From Atopsyche davidsoni (lineage: Eukaryota; Arthropoda; Insecta; Trichoptera; Hydrobiosidae): 64,000 nucleotides of DNA. The DNA is taken from NCBI GenBank assembly GCA_022113835.1, contig JAILWY010000028.1, forward strand, positions 1,798,001 through 1,862,000, in the 5' to 3' direction. The notes below the pieces were generated by a model. The model was not told the origin of the DNA and ran no database searches. It saw only the letters and a program-made list of their open reading frames with translations. Below, piece by piece: positions 34,027-46,582 of the stretch; positions within the stretch are counted from its first letter, which is position 1, and each line of letters starts with the position of its first letter. The position numbers and the translations under genes were made by a program.

Positions 34027-34385
34027 CTCAAGCCGGGCATTTTAATTTTAAGGCTCTGTGTGTCGCAATGAAGTGTCACGCAAATCTTCGAAGTCATGTA
34101 ATATAAATAGAAATTGATACTGGGCGTTGAAAATGCTTTTTCGTTGCGTTGATGACCATTTCTTTTGAACTTGTCTCCATCTTTTCCTTCGACTTTTCAG
34201 CTGGAGGATGCCATACGTATTGTTGCGAAAAACGTAGCCAAAAGTCAAGAGTTCCCTTTATTTGAGCATTCTGTGCAAGATTCTTGTCAACCCATGGTAT
34301 ATTATGGAGTTTCTTATACAGCCACATTTCAAACCCATCAATTTTTGGCTGTATTGAGTGTCCAGGCTACGACTCCATAAAGGAG
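34027..34385 (-). pseudogene. Non-LTR retrotransposon fragment (RTE-like), copy 3
   Basis: Minus-strand sequence near 34380-34340 encodes a G.VAWTLNTA segment, the counterpart of VEAWTLKTA in the copies at 4440 and 15060. Further on come a remnant of the LAQ..QIKG segment and TAG-rich sequence with SSS*K... and GDKFKRNGHQRN pieces. It is more diverged than copies 1 and 2 and broken by several stops. Its 5'-truncated edge lies about 50 bp from the foldback element at 34438. Confidence 0.65.
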
Positions 34386-34437
34386 AACTGAAACGACATA
34401 ACACTAATAAAAAAAGCATATTCAATATAAAAAAAAC

Positions 34438-34766
34438 TTATTACTAATATGATTAGGCACATTAGTTCATGGCTAAATCAATAGATTTTAAAAACAATGT
34501 CCAGTTGGGACTAAAACTTTGTTCAAAAAGTCCAGTGCTTGCAAATAACTAAATATTGGTTGGCACATTGGTTCATATGTAGAGTATGATTGTTAAAAAT
34601 TCTCGATAAACGGAAGTGATTCGTTAGTACAAGGGTTAGTACACCGGTCATGTAAACCAGGGGGTGTAGGTTCAAATCCCACACAAATCACGATGATATT
34701 TTTCTGAGAGTTTCTTTAAATCATCTTCTATATATGAACTAATGTGCCTAATCATATTAGTAATAA
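34438..34766. mobile_element. Perfect 33-bp inverted repeat enclosing a tRNA-like module
   Basis: The 33-bp arm at 34438-34470 (starts TTATTACTAATATGATTAGG) is perfectly reverse-complementary to 34734-34766. Between them lies a 263-bp segment with a tRNA-like module at 34616-34691: GTGATTCGTTAGTACAAGG, then ACACCGGTCATGTAAACC and a B box GGTTCAAATCC at 34669-34679, ending ACACAAATCAC. The block GGCACATTGGTTCATATG (34562 on) resembles the arm sequence a third time. An identical pair of arms in otherwise diverged surroundings suggests a recent event. It is either a SINE captured in a foldback element or two head-to-head copies of one repeat. Confidence 0.65.
34616..34691 (+). repeat. tRNA-derived SINE head
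   Basis: Same family as 22463-22538, including the closing ACACAAATCAC and the tail GATGATATTTTTCTGAGAGT. The A-box region (TTAGTACAAGGGTTAGTAC) is diverged and slightly expanded, and the B box is intact. Unlikely to be a working tRNA. Confidence 0.6.
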
Positions 34767-35218
34767 TATAATAAATACGCAACTGATTAACTAAAAAACT
34801 TGTTGCTAATTATTTCAGCCTATTTCAAAATACCATATCAAATTTTCTATCATCTTCTGTTACATATATATATATATATGTATTTATTTTATGAAATTAA
34901 CGCTACATTTCACACAATACAATTCGGCTTTTATCTCTTTGAGTTCGCGCTTCGAGCGGTGTATACACTGTGAACAATAAGCAGCCAATCCGGAATCCAG
35001 ACAAATTATTCGCCTGTATTCGTTTTTTTTCCTCTCCGGAGCTCCCGTCCGGATGGCACGCGGCGCCATTGTGGGCGGGGAACAATAACCTCTGTAAACA
35101 ATGCCGTTTCAACTCGTCCGACTTCGTTCAACTCCATCAACAGTTGCTTCAACTCCATTACGTCCCCGCTGAGGAATAAATTCATATCGCGGATTCTTCG
35201 GTGTTTATCTAGAATCGC

Positions 35219-36745
35219 TTCTTGATCTTTACTAGAGGGTGTTCCGATCTAATTTCCTACGGCTTTTGGCTGGACGAAGTTGATGGGGTGGTTCAGCAGG
35301 CAGTATAAAGCATTTAGAGGCGACATTGATTCTAGATCTTTGCGAAAAGGTGTCGCATCTCAATTTTGAACTGCTTTCAGCAAGCTGAGGTGGAAGAGAT
35401 AGTTCAGCAAGCAGTATAAAGCATTTAAAGCCAGATTCTAGATCTTCACGAAAAGGTGTCGCAACTCAATTTTAAACTGATTTTGGCAGGACGAAGTTGA
35501 TGAAGTAGTTCAGCATCAGTATAAAGCATTTAAAGCCAGATTCTAGATCTTCGCGAAAAGGTGTCCCAACTCAATTTTTAACTGCTTTAGGCAGGACGAA
35601 GTTGATGAAGTAGTTCAGCATCAGTATAAAGCATTTAAAGCCAGATTCTAGATCTTCGCGAAAAGGTGTCGCAACTCAATTTTAAACTGATTTTGGCAGG
35701 ACGAAGTTGATGAAGTAGTTCAGCATCAGTATAAAGCATTTAAAGCTAGATTCTAGATCTTCACGAAAAGGTGTCCCAACTCAATTTTTAACTGCTTTTG
35801 GCACGACGAAGTTGATGAAGTAGTTCAGCATCAGTATAAAGCATTTAAAGCCAGATTCTAGATCTTCACAAAAAGGTGTCCCAACTCAATTTTAAACTGC
35901 TTTTGGCGGGACGAAGTTGATTAAGTAGTTCAGCATCAGTATAAAGCATTTAGAGGCAACATTGATTCTAGATCTTCACGAAAAAGTGTCATAATTCAAT
36001 TTTAGCAGGCTGAAGTGGAAGAGATATTTCGGCAAGTAGTTTATAGCATTTAGAGGCAGATTATAGATCTTAATGAAAAGGTGTCCCAACTCAATTTTAA
36101 ACTGCTTTTAGCAGGCTGAAGTGGACGAGACAGTTCAGCTAGAAGTATAAAGCATTCAGAAGCAGTGTAAATGAACATTGCATTTATAGTTCACTATGGG
36201 TGTCACGATTTCGAAGAGATAATTCAGCAAGCAGTAAAAAGCATTTAGAGGCAGTGTTAATGAACGTTGATTAACAAAAAGGTGTATCGGTTCAATTTTA
36301 AACTGCTTTCAGCAGGCTGAAGTAGAGGAGATGGTTCAGCAAGTAGTATAAAGCATTCAGAGGCAGTGTAAATGAACATTGCATTTATAGTTCACGAATG
36401 GGTGTCACAGCTTAAATTGGAAGAAATAATTCAGCAAGCAGTTTAAAGCATTTTGAGGCAGTGTAAATGAAAGTTGATTCCTTCACAAAAAGGTGTCTAG
36501 ATTCAATTTTATACTGCTTTAGGCAGGTTGAAGTAGACGAGACAATCCAGCAAGCAGTATAAAACATTTAGAGGCAGTATATGAAAAATGATTCTAGATC
36601 TTCACGTAAAGGTGTCTCGATTCAATTTTAAACTGCGTTTAGCAGGCTGAAGTGAAGGAGATGCTTCAGCAATTAGTATAAAGCATTCAGAGGCACTGTA
36701 AATGAACGTTGCTTCTAGAGTGTCCGATTCAATTTCACACGGGTT
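35219..36745. repeat. 105-bp minisatellite, about 14 copies
   Basis: Anchors TTCTAGATCTTC occur at 35330, 35436, 35541, 35646, 35751, 35856 and 35966, with an exact 105-bp spacing in the centre. Each unit contains GAAAAGGTGTC(C/G)CAACTCAA, ACTGCTTT(T/A)GGCAGGACGA, AGTTGATGAAGTAGTTCAGC and AGTATAAAGCATTTAAAG. The outer copies (35219-35330 and 36000-36745) are diverged and carry GAGGCAGTGTAAATGAAC instead of a shorter segment, so the array was homogenised from the middle. No frame stays open through the array. Confidence 0.93.
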
Positions 36746-36749
36746 TAAT

Positions 36750-39700
36750 TTTTTTATTGAATCATACGACACCCGAGTTCGTATAATTTGAATTCCAAGA
36801 GCATCTAACTGCACAGCAATCCAAGAGTAACAGCTTAAATTCAACAAAAAAATAAAGAGCAATTAGAGCAGGTAGCGTTTGTAAAATTGAATAAAAAAAA
36901 ATGTTTGTTAAAAATATATAACATTGGACCTTTTACCAGTCCATCTTGGAATATCGGCATTTATTTGTGAATAAGCAAAAGTTTGATCCAATATTTTTCT
37001 TTCGAATGAAAGTTTACATTTGAGTTTTCCATATTTGGCAAACACGAGTAGCAATTTTGCCCCTAACATAGTTGAAAAGATTTGCATACTTCATATTTGT
37101 TTTGTGCCTTTGAAAAACAGTCTTTTAAAATACGTTGAAACCTCAATACACCTTTATAACCTTTTGTATTGACTTGAAGGTATAGTCCGTTCAGAGTTAT
37201 GAAAATCGGCATTCACGAAACGAATCTACAAGGTCTCACGAGACTACGCGTATTCATATTCGTGGCCATTCATAAAACCGCCCCTTGGTCCAAGACCCGA
37301 AAAGCTTGTTTCAGTTTAATTCATCGCTTGAGTACAACTTTGTATAAAATGTAAATTCCTGAAAAATCATCTGGATTTATTATTCAGCATTTATTTGTTC
37401 AAAAACAAAGGGAAACAACTTTAATCAATCAGCTTTTCTCCTTTGTTTTGTTTGAATTTTTTTCCTCGCAGCCTTCATTTTTGTGTCTTCACTAAAGATG
37501 CTTTGACCCAAATGCTTTTTGTGTAAAAGGGTGTATCAAGTCGGGCACAACTGAGATAGCTCCCAATTGCTTGCCCACCTGGTATATATGCTTATTAATT
37601 ATCAGATGGTATAAACAAATAATACCTGCGTGTAAAATCTGATTTTTTTTTTGTTGTATGTAAGGCAAACGCTGAAACATATCAAGCCTAAGCTAAATGC
37701 TCCTGAAACTTATAGATTATCCCAGTTTGAATGTCTCCCGCTTGTGAATCTTCGTTGATTATTGAATCATCAGCTCGGAAGTAGCGAATAAGCCAGTGTT
37801 ATTCTTTGCGTGTTAAAATGACATCATAAATAGCAAACTTTCCCCCTCCTCCCCTGAAAGTTATTCTTTATTAATTTCCGGTTTACTTAACTAATTAAAC
37901 AATTTACATTTCTATTAAAAAAAAAAAAACCCTCTCGGGTGTGATTCCCAGCGGAATAATTTTATATAATTTAATTTATCTTATTACGAATTATTCACAA
38001 GTACTTGTGCTCGTTAAAACTTTTCGCGTTTTATTTTTTGCCTACAGAAAAGAAATAGGAAAATCATCGAATTATCTACTAGCAAATTTTTTGATTGGGC
38101 AGACTTTTAGCACTTCATTGAGTTGCTAATACTTGTTAACCTTGGCGATACCGCTTCAGAGCAAAAGAGCTCTCAATTACTCATGATAAATTGGTAAAAA
38201 AAAAACACACGTGGGACTTAAACTCATGTATTTTAAGGCAGTTTTTTATCTCAGAGGCGTAGGCTTTTTTTCACCTGTGGAACAAAAAAAAATCGTGTTT
38301 ATTTTTTAAATATTTATTTAAATGCAGTGGCGTGCGTAAGCAAAAAAAAAAAGTATATTTTGAGTTAATACTTTATTTATCACTGCTTACATGAATCGCA
38401 CGCCTTTGCTAAAATATAGTGTGTTTCAAATAATGTACTACCTTCATTAATTTTTTATAATAAATTAAAACTTTGAATGTTTAGCCCCAATATTTTCAGG
38501 TCATCGCGACAGTTTATTGACCCTCAACGCAGCGTAATACCCCTGGGGTGCTTTTCGACTTTTTTATTTATGTAACGTTTCAACCCTCCCAGGCTAATTG
38601 CCAGGGTGGGTCATGTCCACACGCAATGTTTGATATCAAATTAACCTGCCTCGCCCATACGATTTTGAAGGTATTATTAATATTTATGGGGTTTTCTGAA
38701 TCCAAAGCTCCCGTACGTGATAAATCACATGGAAAACACCTCGCTGGCACGGACACACATCCGCATATTTAAATTCATGATATCACTCAGAAATAGTGGC
38801 TCAGCTGTTACTACAAAAGCCTCTGACCTATTCTACATCCAAGCTCAAATAATATTGGGATAATGTGTAAACGTACTCATTACTACCTGAAGAAAAAAAA
38901 AAAAAGCTTTTCCTCGTTGCCAAAAGCTTCAATGTTTCCGTCAAAAATATTAAATATTTTGAGGCTTTCACACAAAGGAGCTTATGGAGTATCGATTGGC
39001 ATGCAATGCCATTTCACTAATTACTGCATGTAAATGATTTTGATAATCCAAATTGAAATTTCCAAATTGAATCACGAAGTTTGCATATTATATCTGGTCT
39101 AATGGAATGACAAATATATCGGATTTCGAGACAAAGGAAATAACTGTTTATTATTAAATAAAAATATTTAAACAATGGTGTTGGTGTTGTTACAAATTTT
39201 TAATTACTGACGCAATTAGTTTCGTTAGCATTTTTTTTTGGCGAAACTGTTTGCGTAAAAAAAAACATATAATATTGATATATAAATTATTCCTCAAAGC
39301 ACTGCTTTAAAGGTTAATAATAAATAAATAAATAAATTATATACTAAATTATATACACAGAAAAATTCAAAACAAATTTGTGATTATTAATCTTATCTAA
39401 TATCTTTATTTCTAATTTTTTTTTTCAATACAATTTTGTGTTGTTGTTTGTATACAAGTTTTTAGTTTATTCTATATATCAATAAAATTTTTTTTGGTGA
39501 TTCTGTATGAATTTATATAAGCATCTAAAATATAAAATGCTTTCAGTGTCTCAATAAAAAATATATATATTATTTATATATATATTTCTTTTATCATGAT
39601 AACAATAAATTATGTTTTAAATAATACATTTATGTGAAACTGCCAAATTTCTGCTTGTTACAATAAAACACGTTTATTGGATATTAAGAAAAAGCGAATT

Positions 39701-39830
39701 AAATTTTTTATAGTTTATATTATATATTTAAATAATTTAAAAAAATAATAATATACTGGGTGATTCTGTATGAATTTATATATGCTCTGCAAAAATATTA
39801 AGAAAAATGATGATTTGTATTACTGTTATC
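36750..39830. other. AT-rich stretch, nothing recognised
   Basis: Mostly AT-rich with many A/T runs. A short segment around 38331-38405 has GCAGTGGCGTGCGTAAGC and a facing GAATCGCACGCC, a relative of the CAGTGGCGTGCGGTCCATA-type repeat ends at 14139, 23912, 28155 and 63769. No convincing gene, exon or RNA. Confidence 0.4.
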
Positions 39831-39838
39831 AATGATGT

Positions 39839-40040
39839 TTTAATATTTTAAGTTAAGTACTTGAGTGATTTTTCCACGTATAGATTTTTATTGGTGACCG
39901 GTTTCGAACAGAGTGAGATTTTATATATATATAATAATAAGCAGTCAGGTAAACAATCGTTAGAGGTACTCAAATATTTTACTTATTATTCAAAATGTCA
40001 AAATAAAATCCCACCAAGTACTCTCTGTCAAAAATATCGA
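39839..40040 (+). repeat. GTGACCGGTTTCG repeat, right part (+) with a reversed left part
   Basis: 39850-39906 carries AGTACTTGAGTGATTTTTCC, then TTTTTATTGGTGACCGGTTT. At 40008-40035 the other end of the same repeat appears in reverse (CCCACCAAGTACTCTCTGTC, then AAAAATATCG). The order suggests an internal inversion or two fragments facing each other. Confidence 0.55.
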
Positions 40041-40424
40041 TTTTCTAATGATGTTTTAAATAATACATGTTTGTGAAGCTGCCAAAGTACTGCTTGTTAC
40101 AGTAAAACTGAAACATTTAACGGCATTCAGTCCGAATTTCCGAGTTCTCCCCCCGACATATGGCAGGCGGCAGAATTCGTCGGTTGCTTTTTTTTTTTTT
40201 TTTTTCATTTCTGGCAACATATTTCGTTCAGCCCTTTTCACTAATGACGCGACCACGCGCAGGGTCGCCAGACGCTCTCGTACGCCATTAATATTTCGAG
40301 GATATTTCACGTCGTTTCACGCGCGAAATGATTGATCACCATGCATTGTATTTTATGATAATTATCTGCTTTTAATATGTATAAAAAATACGGGTTTAAT
40401 CGAATAAAACAGCCTCATTTATGC

Positions 40425-40490
40425 ACGCCTTCTACACACGCTGCGACGCAACTGACAACCGAACTGTGACTGCCCAATAGCGTCTTATTT
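40425..40490 (+). repeat. ACACGC/GCGACAC repeat fragment
   Basis: CTACACACGCTGCGACGCAA, then CTGACAACCGAACTGTGACT. Another diverged piece is at about 40880-40920 (ACACGTAACAACACAACTGA). Confidence 0.5.
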
Positions 40491-41727
40491 ATTTAAGATT
40501 AACCATAAAACAATAAAAAAAAAAACACCATCGCCTTATTGCATAGGGTTAAAGCCTTCATAAAAATATCCGTTGATACAATTTTCGTATTGCGAAAACA
40601 CCGCATTCTTCGAGCTTCCAATGTCATAATAACTTTTTTAATCAAAATACCATAAAAGCGAGACACCCCTTCTCAAGGGGGATGGGGGTGTCAACAGAGT
40701 TGTCTATACACTCCACCATAGACGAGTTAGGGGTATTATTTTACATGCCACTGAAAAAGTCTGGTTTATACGTGAGAAAAAAATTCCCCTCAAAGAGCCT
40801 CGCTGCAGTCAAGAAAGTCACGGAAAAATCTCCAACTTTCAAAGGAAATTTCTTTTAATGATTACTTGAAGTTGTATATAGCCCACTGTACACGTAACAA
40901 CACAACTGACAACCGTGTGTACTGTGCTTATATTTCTGATTACTTGGTGGGGATCAGAGGTTGAATGCCAAGTGTTTTGATGCCGTCTGGCATTTTAAGT
41001 GAAACTTCGAAACACCTGCCCGCAGGTGTATTTGCATCTTATGCAAGGTCAGATTCTCTCGCGACAAGATCAATAAGGAGATGTGTATAAGATACTTAAA
41101 CTATTATTATAACAACGATTACCAAAAACCTGCTAACGCATTAACTAAGCACCAAGTTACTAGTACTAAATATTTATTTTGATTGTGTTACCTGTAATTT
41201 TTTTATTATTATTATTTATGCAAAGCAAACGCACTAGATATATATTATTCGCTTTGGATGTAAATTGATAGGGTGAAGCGATTAATCACTGCAAAGATTC
41301 ATGACCGATTTCCGGAAGACTGATCGAATTGTAAAGTGATCACAAAGCTGTAAAAAAATACATTTCACAGATTTCATTAAACTGTTTATAATTAACAAAA
41401 AAATATTTTATCGTACAAAAAGCGTTTTATTAAATCCGTGTCGTGTTTAACGGATTTGCAATCGCTCGGTCAGAGCTTGAGCTTAATCGATTTTTTCGTC
41501 TTGCAAAAACATCTAAGATTTTATCGAGACAACTGACAAGTTTATTAATTTCTATCAATATGTATATTTGTATGGTATTTAATATGGTATTTTGTATGGT
41601 ATATTTGTGATGAGCACCAGGAGGAGTCAGACAGCGAAGGTTGCTAATTTAAATCAAGAAATCCAAGCACATCGCTCACCACAAGCGAGACTGCGCTCAT
41701 ATTGACTCCGCGAACGTTCTTCTAGTC

Positions 41728-41920
41728 CACAGGTTCCCAAACTGCGAAACACCACAAACCATGAAACGTGATAGCGAGCCAAGAGGCAATCACCTGCGAT
41801 TTCACTTAAACATATTCAATATATTTTTTTAAACTAAATACATACAATACAAGAGAAAGCATTAAAAAAATATATATATCGCCAAGTGGGCGCTGGTCGC
41901 TAAAAGTTTGAGAACCTGTG
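41728..41920. mobile_element. hAT-like MITE, 193 bp
   Basis: Starts CACAGGTTCCCAAACTGCGA and ends TAAAAGTTTGAGAACCTGTG, good inverted repeats of hAT type. The flanks TTCTAGTC and CTTTAGTT agree at 5 of 8 positions, which would suit an old target duplication. Non-coding, AT-rich centre. Confidence 0.65.
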
Positions 41921-41980
41921 CTTTAGTTCTACCTTTGATATTAACTCTGATATACGTATAGTATTAAGTTGTGCGTTGCA

Positions 41981-42075
41981 GGCATATATATATATATATA
42001 TATATATTCATATGGCTTCGGTGGTCGTGGCCCGGCGCCTTGCCAATTGAACCACTGCGCCACGAACCGTTTGCG
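41981..42075 (-). repeat. (AT)n microsatellite and tRNA-like SINE stub
   Basis: An AT dinucleotide run at 41981-42006 is followed on the minus strand by GTTCGTGGCGCAGTGGTTCA, then ATTGGCAAGGCGCCGGGCCA. The first part is a good A-box-type sequence (TGGCGCAGTGG), but no B box lies downstream. Likely a truncated tRNA-derived retroposon that seeded or joined a microsatellite. Confidence 0.4.
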
Positions 42076-42079
42076 TTTC

Positions 42080-43890
42080 CGTTACTCATATGTTGCAATC
42101 TGGCAACCCTGCGAATAAAGGATGTTCCGACTAAAAATAATGTCAAACATCTGCGCGACTGCTTATATTTTTAATATTTTTTGTAAATTAAAAATAATAT
42201 CTTTTCGGCCTCTCCTGCAAGTGCGATTGCCTTTCCTTGCTCTAAATTTATACATTTTACTACTCGCAGGAGATTATTTTTATTATTGATAATATGTGAT
42301 GACTAAAAGACATTCAATCTAACTATTAATTAAATATTTTTGATATGACTCGAAGGAAATCCATTACGATATTTTTTTAAGTGTGATGACAAATTCTGAA
42401 AACGCCAGTAACATAAAAAAAATCGCAGTATATAATATCGTACTTATTTTTAAACTCATAGTACAATGCAAATACTTATTCATTGATTTATTTAGAGATT
42501 TAAGGTACAGATGTTCAACTTTCTCCCATCGATTTGTTTTCACGGTGCTTGCCTCAGCTTTCAGGTTTTTTTTTTCAGCAACAATGCCATTTGTACCTGA
42601 TCTTTGCCCTGTGACTACAGTGCTGTTTGTAACCATTTTTTTTTATTTGTTACAGGTACGTCGGACATAAAAAATCTCCTAAAAAATCGTCACGGAATCG
42701 AGTAAGTGACTTCCTGTAAACATTTTATTCACAACTAGCATGCGGTCCATACAATCTAATCATAAGGTTTTAAAATTTCAAATTTTCGTAATCTTCTAGC
42801 CTCAATTTTAATATTAATTAAAAAATAAATAAATAGTATTTCTCGTATATGAGAACAGTGTTTTGTGAATTTATTTTTTGGCTGGGATATGACGATCATT
42901 TTTGGTTTTCAGAGGCTTCTTTGGGTTGTGATCTTCTAGCCGTTTGGCTATTCGTAATTATTGTCAGTCGTGTACTCATCTAGAGTATATTTTATTTATA
43001 AATTTAAAAATGTATGTTATATTCATTTTTACTGTTGTTTTTTCTTTGAGTGTCTCTCATCAAATGAGTTTGGTGACCATTTCACGTTTATATCTTTGTA
43101 TGGTTTTCGTAGTGGGTCCCCGATTTTTTATACACCCCAGTTTTATATTCTGCTGTCCAATAGCACTATTGTATAAAATATATTACTTTATATACTCATG
43201 GTAATATTTTCTCGATTTGTACGCGGGCCGCAGAGTTCGCGAAAAAAACCAAAAAAACTATAACCAAAATTCTCGTCGTTTCGCGTGTGAATTGATCAAC
43301 TGAACAGTGAAACCGCTGCCCTTCGACAACTTTAATAATAAGTTGGAAAACTGCCACGCGGCAGTTTCGATATAATAAACTTTTATATTGAATGTCGGCA
43401 AAAACCGGACGGCCAAGTTATCAACCATCTATCTCGCGGGGAATAATGCAAAAAAAAAACGCTCCGGCGCACACTGCAGCGAATTGGTCCATTTTTTGGC
43501 CGCTTTTTTTTTTTTTTTTTTTTTTTTCGCTTTGTATCGCCCAGAGAGTGCCGCAGGGGGAAGTCTGTACCGTTTTTCCAGGACAATCTACTCCAGCTCT
43601 AATCTAGCTGCCCTGCGAGGGCCACTCACATGCCGTGTCGAATATATATATAATACTATATAATTTTAATAATCAAATATTAAATTTATTACAAATAAGA
43701 GTATATTATTGCTTCAGAGGATTTTTGTGACTATGTCAGCTTATCGAAACAGTTGTATTCCCACTTTTTCATTCACGAGCGTTAATTCCGAACCCACGTT
43801 AGCTTTCATTGGTTTTTTTTCTAGACAATCAGCTGCAGTACGCTATATATAATATTTCTCCAAATATGACCTAAATATTACAGTAATTAA
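42080..43890. other. AT-rich stretch with a TAGCC motif and one unassigned minus-strand frame
   Basis: CTTCTAGCCGTTTGGCTATT at 42932-42951 is a clear TAGCC hairpin-family half, and GCATGCGGTCCATAC is at about 42738. A minus-strand frame at 42636-42364 begins MVTNSTVVTGQRSGTNGIVA and has unusually balanced composition for its first 50 codons; I do not recognise it. A T run of 25 lies at 43504-43528. Confidence 0.3.
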
Positions 43891-43894
43891 ATAT

Positions 43895-43980
43895 TTTTGA
43901 CATAGAGCACACGGTGGAATTCCATTTTATTATTTTTCCGCGTGTAAATTTTTACTGGTGTCCGGTTCACCTGTTGTACC
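43895..43980 (+). repeat. GTGACCGGTTTCG-family repeat
   Basis: TTTTTGACATAGAGCACACG, then GTGGAATTCCATTTTATTAT, then TTTTTACTGGTGTCCGGTTC. The family order is kept but the middle part is shortened. Confidence 0.55.
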
Positions 43981-43984
43981 TTAT

Positions 43985-46580
43985 TTTATGGTACTCCTGA
44001 AGATGCTGTTATATATGATAAATATTAGAACTAATTTCGGATACATTTATTCATGTTTCGGATAAAGTTAACGAAATTCATTGTTTGAGCATATATTTTT
44101 GCTTGTCTTCTCATAGCTTGCGTTGAGTTGAAACACAGCGTATAGACATAGCTTGGACTGCGCCTGCGACAGCAATTGGATCGCGTCACGAAAGTTGGCC
44201 ACCCCTGCCGTGTATACTAGCCAGCCGGCCATAATTTTTTAAAATTATTTTACATAAAATGGACAAGACGAATTCACGACCCTCCGGTGCTATCCGCGAC
44301 GCATCTACATCACACGCAAGAAAATAATAAAATACGACCTCTTTAATCTCCCCCACCCCCACCTTCTCCCCCCCCCTCCTCCCCAGCGCGACAGTCGATT
44401 GTTCCGCGCGCTTTTGTTTCGTTCTCCTCGAGATGAGCCCCCCCCCTCTTCTCTCCTCTCTCCCCCCCCCTTCTTGGCGTGAAATTGAAATGATAAAAGG
44501 CGCAAGAAGGCCGGGCGAGGCTCGCATCCGCGCGACAATTTATGCGTGGCCATTGTAACGGGGCGATCGTAAAGCGCCGCCTATTTGTTTATTCTTTCGG
44601 TTTAGTGTGTGCGCCGCCACCACTGGGGAGGTCTGCTTCCGCGCCGGGGTCACTTCGAAAAGTATTCGTATGTTTTGGTCCACCACCTGAATAACAGCAT
44701 TCACGAAGTCACAGAGCTCAGTGGTCTCGGGGCATCCGATCGATGCGATTTCAGCTGCACGTTTCGGTGCCCATACTTACACCATTTTCACCGTGTTTTA
44801 TCTTCATGATTGATATGATTTTAAATGGCACTCCGAGCGAGTGAGTGGAGGCAGCCTTTTAGTACCGTCACGCGGCCTGTAACGGGAGCGCGTCGAGTCT
44901 AGCCGGCAGGTATTTGATTCTGACCAGGTAACTCGCCGAGGCGAGCAGCCGAGCGTGCAATGGCTTCCTGTTCGTACGGACCGGAGGCTCGCTGCACTGT
45001 CGTAAACACGTTTATTTTTAACAAATACGATCAGCCAACTGGCTAGGAGAGTGAACGTGAATTCCAACGCAAGTAAACCCCGAACTGGGGACTTTTATTA
45101 TATACTTTCCTTATAAGTCGCACTGATGATTATTACCCATACGAAAATCTTGTATGTAATGTATCTTCTTCTTCGTGGCTACCATGTCTGGTTTTCTAGG
45201 GAAAATAGTGCAGTAGGTCCTTTCCTCGATAGCATTATCATTGCGTGAATACTTTAAGAGCCTATTTTCCTTCGGAAAAGAGGCATTGGAAGGAGATGGC
45301 ATAGTTTAAGCCAAACTTGTAGGCTCATGACAAACATGCGTTTAGTGAAGCGGTGCCTCTGAGGAGAGGCTCGAAAATATATGTATACTATATATATATA
45401 TTTGTCATCCATGTCAGAGAGGATTGGCGTCTCGTGTTGGATAGCTCGGTGCATATAAATCGAGTTATTACTCTCCGGGACTGGAGCAGGGCTGAGTACC
45501 AGCCGCGGTCTGTGAATCTGGAAACTTGTGATTAAGTTCTCAGTATTAAGCTGGCGGCGACTCCTTCGGAGTGCTTTACGACGTAAGACCGAAGTTTTAC
45601 GGTGCATGCACGAGAAGCTATCAGAACTCCATAGATGTATTAAAAAATAATCAAAACCTACTCTTATCCGTATACTGAAAGTATGCTTCATACTGAAATA
45701 GATTTTTCGTCAAACTTGCAACGCCGTAACGCAATTAAAAAGTTATGAACTACTTTCGTCTACTTTGTTTGCCTTTCATAAATGTGAATCTTCGCTCTAT
45801 TATGCGCACATCTTTTGTTCGTGCAAAGCCTGAGTTTCCGGTGAATATCGCGATTTTATTCACCAAGAAACTCTGAACGAATATACCCTGTGATTGGTTC
45901 GGTCGATTTTTAATTTTAATTGAATTCATTGTTTGCATAAATACCTTTCCGGCGGTTATTCAATATTTAGTAAAAATAACACTTTTACCCACATTGAATT
46001 CTTCGGGAGATTCTGAAAAAAAAAAAAACAATAATACCCCCTTCAACCCTTCTTAGTTTGAGATATTTGCAGATGATAGGGATGTATTTAATTATGGGAA
46101 TCCCTTGTTAAGCCTGGAAAGGCTCCATCACTCAATCTTCAGAAAATATTTGAAAGAATTGCGGCAGACCTTAATGTGTTTTTTGCAGGGTCTTTTCGAA
46201 TGGGTTTTATATATTTATAATATATTATATTAGTAAACGGTTCACGTATAAAACAACGTAAAAAAAGTATACACAGTTAAATTAACATTGTGCTTTTGAT
46301 GTTGACTTCAAATGCCTCCAGGCAAAACCGCGTTTTATTTTCCAAGGGAAAAGTTATTTTGTAGAACACAGCAATTATCATTACGGGTTTTCGTAAAAGT
46401 ATATAAAATAAACAATTTTTTTTTGTCTTAAATATTACATACACAGTGTACCCAAAAAATATGCATCCGCCCGAACACTTGCTATCGCGGATCCCATACA
46501 TACATGCATATAACGATTAAAGTTTTCTCTCAGTTACAAGGTCGCAAGAGAGCCGCGGAGTTTCTGGATTGCATTAACAA
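43985..46580. other. Mixed stretch: pyrimidine-rich block, GC-rich patches, repeat scraps
   Basis: 44335-44480 is strongly pyrimidine-rich on the + strand with several C runs. GC-rich patches at 44560-44800 and 44880-45000 could be regulatory or exonic but show no splice-bounded frame I trust. CAGCCAACTGGCTAGGAGAG at 45031-45050 is a TAGCC hairpin half. 45150-45240 (minus) is a copy of the CACACTATT-type repeat seen at 21245 and 50815. A single hAT-like terminus (GTTGGCCACCCCTG) is at about 44195-44208. Confidence 0.35.
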
Positions 46581-46582
46581 AG

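Noticed and set aside
42545..42656. Internal exon between TTTTTTTTCAG and ACAG|GTACGT, phase-compatible with the signal-peptide exon
   Set aside because: Splice-like signals fit, but the encoded peptide has no domain and the opposite strand looks at least as protein-like. Chance acceptor/donor pairs are expected in 47 kb.
44335..44480. Proline/arginine-rich protein from the pyrimidine-rich block
   Set aside because: Homopyrimidine low-complexity DNA; the minus-strand frame is only GGG/GAG codons.
45254..45691. 145-codon minus-strand frame
   Set aside because: Overlaps dispersed-repeat sequence at its 3' side, has no recognised motif, and shows no splice sites in frame.
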